Positions 60,268 through 64,000 of a stretch of DNA of 64,000 bases are shown here, one piece after another (the first letter of the stretch is position 1; each line of letters opens with the position of its first letter). Made by a program: the position numbers and the translations under genes. Under the pieces are notes generated by a model that saw only the letters and a program-made list of their open reading frames with translations, was not told the DNA's origin and ran no database searches. This stretch comes from Sphingobium xanthum (GTDB lineage Bacteria; Pseudomonadota; Alphaproteobacteria; Sphingomonadales; Sphingomonadaceae): contig NZ_JAHKKS010000010.1 of the NCBI RefSeq assembly GCF_019737615.1, positions 1 to 64,000 of the forward strand, written 5' to 3'.

Positions 60268-61283
60268 AGCAAGGCTCCGATCGCGCCCACAAGATCGCCG
60301 AGGAAGGCCAGCGGGTCCGTGCCGGTTTCGCCGGTGCCGCGTGCGACGCTCACCGCGCCGCTGCCGGGCCGCACGCTGTGGACCACTTCCTCGACGCGCA
60401 TGCCGGCCAGCGGCAGATGGTCCGGCATCTCGGCAAATTCCAGTTCCATCCCCGGCGCCAGCTGGGGCAGCAGGAAGGTGGTGAGCTGGACCTTGGCTGC
60501 GCGCCGGCGTCGCGCCAGTTCCAGCGCGCCCGAAGCCTGCCGCGCGGCATCCGTCGTGCGGATGGCGGGGAGGGCGATCCGCCGGTTGTCCAATCCGGCC
60601 GTGCCGGCGTCACCACGATCGAAATCGGCGGCGACCAGCCGTCCCTTGGCCGAAGAGGGGGCCGCCCCGCCTTCGCCCACGACATGGAGCGTCGGGCCGT
60701 CCGTGTCGCCCTGGGTCATCTCCAGCGCCTGGATTTCCCGGCCATATTTGAGCGCCAGGCGCTCCGTCGATCCGCCGGCCGCGTTGATTGCGAGCGTCCC
60801 GTCGCCATTGAAGGCTGCGCCCTGGCCCGAGAGGCGGGCGAGATCAGCGATGAGCTGCGCCGCCGTCATCCGCCCGTCCAGCGCGTAAAGCGCAAGGTCG
60901 GGGCCGTCGTCCTCGATATCGACATCGATACCGACTTCGTCGGCAAGGTTTCGGATCGCGTCACCTGCCGAGAGCGATTGCAGGCTCAGGGTAGGGCGAT
61001 AGGCCGCCAGCCTTGCCCCGCCATTGGTCGCCACCAGCCTCACGCCGGTGGCCGAGCGGGTAATGTCGGTGAGTCGCCCGGTGAACACCGTCGCGTCGCT
61101 GTCGCCGCCATCGAGCATGAGGGTCACATCGTCGCCCGGTTCCGCATCGATCCGCAGGCCATTGGGAAGGATGGCGACCAGCCGGTCGAGCGCCGGCAAT
61201 TGCGTCTGCCGCAGCTGGATTGCGGCGATATGCCGGTCGTAGATCAGCCGTCCGGCGGTGAGCGAGAGCGCGACGTCGAGCAT
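60264..61283 (-). CDS. Tail hub protein, gpD/gp27-like
   Basis: A 339-residue protein following the GPD/late-control-D pattern: PGDDVTLMLDGGDSDATVFTGRLTD (about 50-74), LSAGDAIRNLADEVGID, then FLLPQLAPGMELEFAEMPDHLPL near the end. In phages gpD or gp27 forms the trimeric hub above the spike. Hub and spike are separate genes here, unlike fused VgrG. TGATG couples it to the upstream gene. Confidence 0.85.
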   Translation of the reverse strand: MLDVALSLTAGRLIYDRHIAAIQLRQTQLPALDRLVAILPNGLRIDAEPGDDVTLMLDGGDSDATVFTGRLTDITRSATGVRLVATNGGARLAAYRPTLSLQSLSAGDAIRNLADEVGIDVDIEDDGPDLALYALDGRMTAAQLIADLARLSGQGAAFNGDGTLAINAAGGSTERLALKYGREIQALEMTQGDTDGPTLHVVGEGGAAPSSAKGRLVAADFDRGDAGTAGLDNRRIALPAIRTTDAARQASGALELARRRRAAKVQLTTFLLPQLAPGMELEFAEMPDHLPLAGMRVEEVVHSVRPGSGAVSVARGTGETGTDPLAFLGDLVGAIGALL

Positions 61284-61942
61284 CAGTCCCCTCCCAGCAG
61301 GGCGCCCAGCGCATCGGTCGCGCTGCCGGTGTCCGGGGTGGCCGCGATGCCAGACGCCGCATCGAGCAACGGGCTCAGCGGATTGCCGACCGCCAGATCG
61401 GCAAGGCCGGCAATGGACTGGATCGCGCCCAGCACTTCGGTCGCGGCCTCGATGGCGCCTTGGATCTCGCCTGCGGCGGCCGCGATGTCGCCCATGACGT
61501 CGCCCAGCGCCCCCATGTCGAAGCCGACATCGAAACCGTCCAGACCGCCAAAGGACGAAAGTTCCGCAGGTTCGGGCAGGGGTGGGGATTCGCGCAATGC
61601 CAGCCGATATTGATACATATCGGGCATGCCCGCGCTCTCGCTGAACTCGGCGTCGAGCAGCACCATCTTCTCGAGTTCGAGGGCGTTCACGATGTCCGCG
61701 GTGAAGCTGACCTCGGCGCCCGTCTTGGCCTTTTCCTGCAGCGTCGCGAGCGCACCGGCCGCGCCGCCGCCGAACAGCACACCAGCCAGTTCGACCTCAT
61801 GACTGCCGCGCCCGAGCTTCTGTTGGACATCGCCCTCCAGGCCCAGAATCGGCAGCGAAACGATGCGCTGGCGCGTACGCTGCCGCACCCAGGCGACCTG
61901 ATCGAGCGCGATGTCGTCGATCATGGGAATCGGGCGGGCCAT
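61283..61942 (-). CDS. Hub/tube-junction protein, gpU- or Pvc7-like
   Basis: A 219-residue protein. Residues 20-125 (GRGSHEVELAGVLFGGGAAGALATLQEKAKTG, FTADIV, MVLLDAEFSESAGMP, MYQYRLALRE) match the pattern of CIS tube-associated and phage DNA-circularisation or gpU-like domains that sit between tube and hub. The tail is a low-complexity helix (MGALGDVMGDIAAAAGEIQG). No LysM domain is visible, unlike Pvc7. Confidence 0.7.
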   Translation of the reverse strand: MARPIPMIDDIALDQVAWVRQRTRQRIVSLPILGLEGDVQQKLGRGSHEVELAGVLFGGGAAGALATLQEKAKTGAEVSFTADIVNALELEKMVLLDAEFSESAGMPDMYQYRLALRESPPLPEPAELSSFGGLDGFDVGFDMGALGDVMGDIAAAAGEIQGAIEAATEVLGAIQSIAGLADLAVGNPLSPLLDAASGIAATPDTGSATDALGALLGGD

Positions 61943-62697
61943 TACCAGTCGATCCCCGCCGTGCGGGCAGCGTCTTCGAGCAGATCGGCAAGGCGCTGTT
62001 CGAGCTCGGCGTCGGCAAAGGGATCGGGCAGCGTTTCGGCGCTCTTGTTCTCATGCGCGCGCCACGCGGGCGCGTCTAAGAGTTCCGGCGCAGGCCAGGC
62101 GGACATGACGGCGTCGATTATCGACGGCGCCTTGAGACCGGAGGGTAGGGCGACTGCGAACCGGCCGGACGCGGCCGGGCTTTTGCGGTCGATGGCACGG
62201 CTTATGCCTCGCCCCGGCGCGGCCGTGCGGGCAGCAGGCGTCGATCCGGGCAAGCGCGCTCGCGCCGTTGCCGGTAGCGGCAAGGATCGAGGGGCATGCC
62301 GCGCTGCCGCGTGGCGGAGCGGCACGCTGGCCATGGCACGAACCGGGTCTGCGGGCGTGGACGGCTTGCCCAGCCCCGCATCTCGCGGAACCATTGCTAT
62401 GCGGGGCGATGCAATCTCGCCCGAGAGGGCTTCATCCCGGGAGCCTGACGGCGCGAGATCGGGATCGGTACCGGCGGCGTCCCGACCAACGAGACCCGTA
62501 ATGCGCGTCTCAACGGGATCAACGGCACTACTCGACCGAGTTTGCGGATGGTCGAGGGTGCTGTCTGTCTCCAGACCGCCGGGCACGCTATCCTGTGCGT
62601 CGCTCTCCTCATCATCCCGCACGAGCCGCGACAAGGCACTGACGAGCCGGTCGAAATCGGGTGCGATCCGTCGCTGCAGAGCCATGAGGTCGGTCAT
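61942..62697 (-). CDS. 251-aa unknown between tube and hub
   Basis: A short helical N-terminus (MTDLMALQRRIAPDFDRLVS) and C-terminal helix (FADAELEQRLADLLEDAART) flank a long disordered, Pro/Arg/Ser-rich middle. No recognised domain. Its ATG overlaps the previous stop and its stop overlaps the next start. The slot between tube and hub genes often encodes assembly chaperones or adapter proteins. Confidence 0.7.
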   Translation of the reverse strand: MTDLMALQRRIAPDFDRLVSALSRLVRDDEESDAQDSVPGGLETDSTLDHPQTRSSSAVDPVETRITGLVGRDAAGTDPDLAPSGSRDEALSGEIASPRIAMVPRDAGLGKPSTPADPVRAMASVPLRHAAARHAPRSLPLPATARARLPGSTPAARTAAPGRGISRAIDRKSPAASGRFAVALPSGLKAPSIIDAVMSAWPAPELLDAPAWRAHENKSAETLPDPFADAELEQRLADLLEDAARTAGIDW

Positions 62698-63164
62698 CCC
62701 GCGTCTTCCGCGCCCGTCTCGCCGAACTCGATGCGGCTCCAGCCGTTGTCCGGCAGCGTCTGCGGTCCTGAAGCCGAAACCAGCGCCTCGACGTCGGCGA
62801 TGCGCTCGGCTTCGACGGCGGACGGCATCAGCCCGAACTTCATCGCCAGAGCGGCCTCGGCCTCCGCGAGCGGCATCTGGCGGTCTTCGCGATCGGCTCC
62901 GAGCAGATGGAGGCCGGCATAGGCAAAGAGCCGGGCCAGTTCGGGCGGCGGTGCGGGATCGAAGAGGAGCGCGCAGAAGCCCTCGGCCAGCGCCCCGCCA
63001 TCGGCCTGCCCCGCCGAACAGGCCGCGCGCAGCAGTCGCTTGCGCTCGCCCCAGTTCCAGTCGCGCAGCATGAAGCTCTGCTCGCCGAGGCGAAGATACC
63101 AGCGGTCCAGCGCCGGATCATATCCGGCGTCCGCTTCCGGCAGGTCTGGTATCGATTGTCGCAT
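62694..63164 (-). CDS. 156-aa unknown after the tube gene (assembly-chaperone slot)
   Basis: A mostly helical, acidic protein with WYLRLGEQSFMLRDWNWGERKRLLRAA, then ALLFDPAPPPELARLFAYAGLHLLG. Start ATG 63,164 lies 25 bases after the tube stop. It and the 251-residue gene lie where phages place tail-assembly chaperones. No frameshift signal was found between them. Function unknown. Confidence 0.7.
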   Translation of the reverse strand: MRQSIPDLPEADAGYDPALDRWYLRLGEQSFMLRDWNWGERKRLLRAACSAGQADGGALAEGFCALLFDPAPPPELARLFAYAGLHLLGADREDRQMPLAEAEAALAMKFGLMPSAVEAERIADVEALVSASGPQTLPDNGWSRIEFGETGAEDAG

Positions 63165-63189
63165 CGGCCCTGCGCGCCCGTCGTCCCGC

Positions 63190-63591
63190 TCAGGACGCCG
63201 GCGCTTCCTCCTCTCGCATCCGTGTCGCGGTGAAATGATAGACGGTCTCGGCGTGGCCGCCGGTCCCCAGCGAGAGGCTCTTGTCGTGAATGAAGCACTC
63301 GTCGAACACCACAGAGCGCCCGCCCGCCGAACCGCCGAGCGTCGCCACCAGCTGGAAGGCGTCGGGCGCCTGCGCCAGCGTGTCGAGGCCGGGCGCGGCC
63401 GAGGCGATCTGGAGGCGCCCCAGCACCTGAAGCTGGCCGTGATAGACGCCGACCCGCTCGGCCTGGCCCAGCGCATAGACCTGGCCCTGCGCGCGCTCCT
63501 GCCGGAACTCGATGGTGCGCACGCCGGCGATGGGCTCGCCGTTCACCAGGATGCGCGAGCGATTGGCGTCGTAGAGATTGGGTAGCGCCAT
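63190..63591 (-). CDS. Contractile tail tube protein
   Basis: A 133-residue inner-tube protein: MALPNLYDANRSRILVNGEP, GVRTIEFRQERAQGQVYALG and the final beta strands DECFIHDKSLSLGTGGHAETVYHFTATRM follow the Hcp/gp19-like tube pattern. Rings of this protein form the tube inside the sheath. It is a little shorter than usual eCIS tubes (about 150). It follows the sheath gene. Confidence 0.8.
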   Translation of the reverse strand: MALPNLYDANRSRILVNGEPIAGVRTIEFRQERAQGQVYALGQAERVGVYHGQLQVLGRLQIASAAPGLDTLAQAPDAFQLVATLGGSAGGRSVVFDECFIHDKSLSLGTGGHAETVYHFTATRMREEEAPAS

Positions 63592-63621
63592 GGCCTAGTC
63601 CCTCCTTGGCGTTGCTGGTGC

Positions 63622-64000
63622 CTAGTTCTTCACGCGGATCGTGGCGTAGATATAATCGATCGCCCGGACTGGCCGGACCGCGATGTCGATCCGCGCGATG
63701 CCGGCCGCGACATCGTTCTGCGAGGCATAGACCAGCACCTCGAAGGCCGGCGACTTGCCGTCCACCGAGGGCACGAGCGATCCATCCCGCTCCATCTGGG
63801 TAAAGGTGGCCTTGATCATCTGCTCCAGCGCGGTGCGCTGTTCGGCATTGTTAAGCTCGCCGATGAATCGCTGGCTGATCGCATTCACCTCACGAATGCA
63901 GCGATCGGCAACACGCACGACGGAGATCTGGAAACCATCCGTCGCAATGCCCTTGATGCAGATCGTGCCGCGCCCCCGACGCTCGGCGATGACGCAGAGA
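63622..64000 (-). CDS. Contractile tail sheath protein, C-terminal part (cut by window end)
   Basis: The open frame runs through the window end; 125 codons are visible. LCVIAERRGRGTI, VVRVADRCIREVNAISQRFIGELNN, ALEQMIKATFTQMERDG, FEVLVYASQNDVAAGIARIDIAVRPVRAIDYIYATIRV match the C-terminal domain of contractile sheath proteins. The final strand interlocks with neighbouring subunits. The remaining N-terminal part lies outside the window. Confidence 0.88.
   Translation of the reverse strand, partial: LCVIAERRGRGTICIKGIATDGFQISVVRVADRCIREVNAISQRFIGELNNAEQRTALEQMIKATFTQMERDGSLVPSVDGKSPAFEVLVYASQNDVAAGIARIDIAVRPVRAIDYIYATIRVKN

Noticed and set aside
39163..64000. Type VI secretion system
   Set aside because: No TssJ/L/M membrane complex, no ClpV and no Hcp-VgrG fusions; hub and spike are separate phage-like genes.

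Overview
The window is GC-rich chromosomal DNA whose gene content points to an alphaproteobacterium of the sphingomonad group. The evidence is a pobA/AraC pair, LigF-like and LigD-like enzymes of the lignin-dimer type, a PhoX-unrelated 'TETCPGH' alkaline phosphatase of the Sphingomonas type, and dispersed palindromic intergenic repeats. The genus cannot be fixed from the sequence alone.

Bases 1-15 kb: a dehydrogenase tail, an MFS transporter, and an aromatic-aldehyde dehydrogenase. These are followed by a divergent AraC regulator/pobA pair (4-hydroxybenzoate to protocatechuate) and an HWE/HisKA_2-type histidine kinase. Next come putA with a divergent Lrp-type regulator (proline catabolism), then a NUDIX-DUF47 fusion coupled to a PiT phosphate transporter. 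A TauE/SafE exporter, a small DUF559 nuclease gene boxed in by inverted palindromes, and an SDR complete this part.

Bases 15-31 kb: a GH13 alpha-glucosidase, then an aromatic/ether-type catabolic group. That group has a LigF-like glutathione transferase divergent from a LigD-like SDR, an MFS permease translationally close to a TfdA-type dioxygenase, and two aldehyde dehydrogenases. A lipoprotein PQQ dehydrogenase with a fused cytochrome c, a DUF3237 gene and a coupled NmrA/SnoaL/Tat-flavin-fold/RidA operon follow.

Bases 31-39 kb: mostly housekeeping genes: alkaline phosphatase, DsbD/ScsB-like thiol reductase overlapping TlyA, TspO, UbiK, YbjN, ProC, a MarR regulator and tRNA-Gln(TTG).

Bases 39.1-64 kb: one almost uninterrupted, leftward-transcribed cluster of at least 19 genes encoding a contractile phage-tail-like injection system. 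In order of transcription it has sheath (cut by the window end), tube, two small unknowns, a hub-associated protein, gpD-like hub, gpV/gp5-like spike, PAAR tip, gp25 and gpJ and gpI-like baseplate proteins. Several fibre-like or unknown proteins follow, then a 1098-residue helical protein, a 2192-residue membrane protein with an M23 peptidase domain, and a small HELGH metallopeptidase. Most starts overlap the preceding stop, so the cluster looks like a single translationally coupled unit. There are no head, terminase, lysis, replication or integrase genes, so it is not an ordinary prophage in this window. The giant membrane/M23 protein and its protease neighbour are the most unusual part of the sequence.
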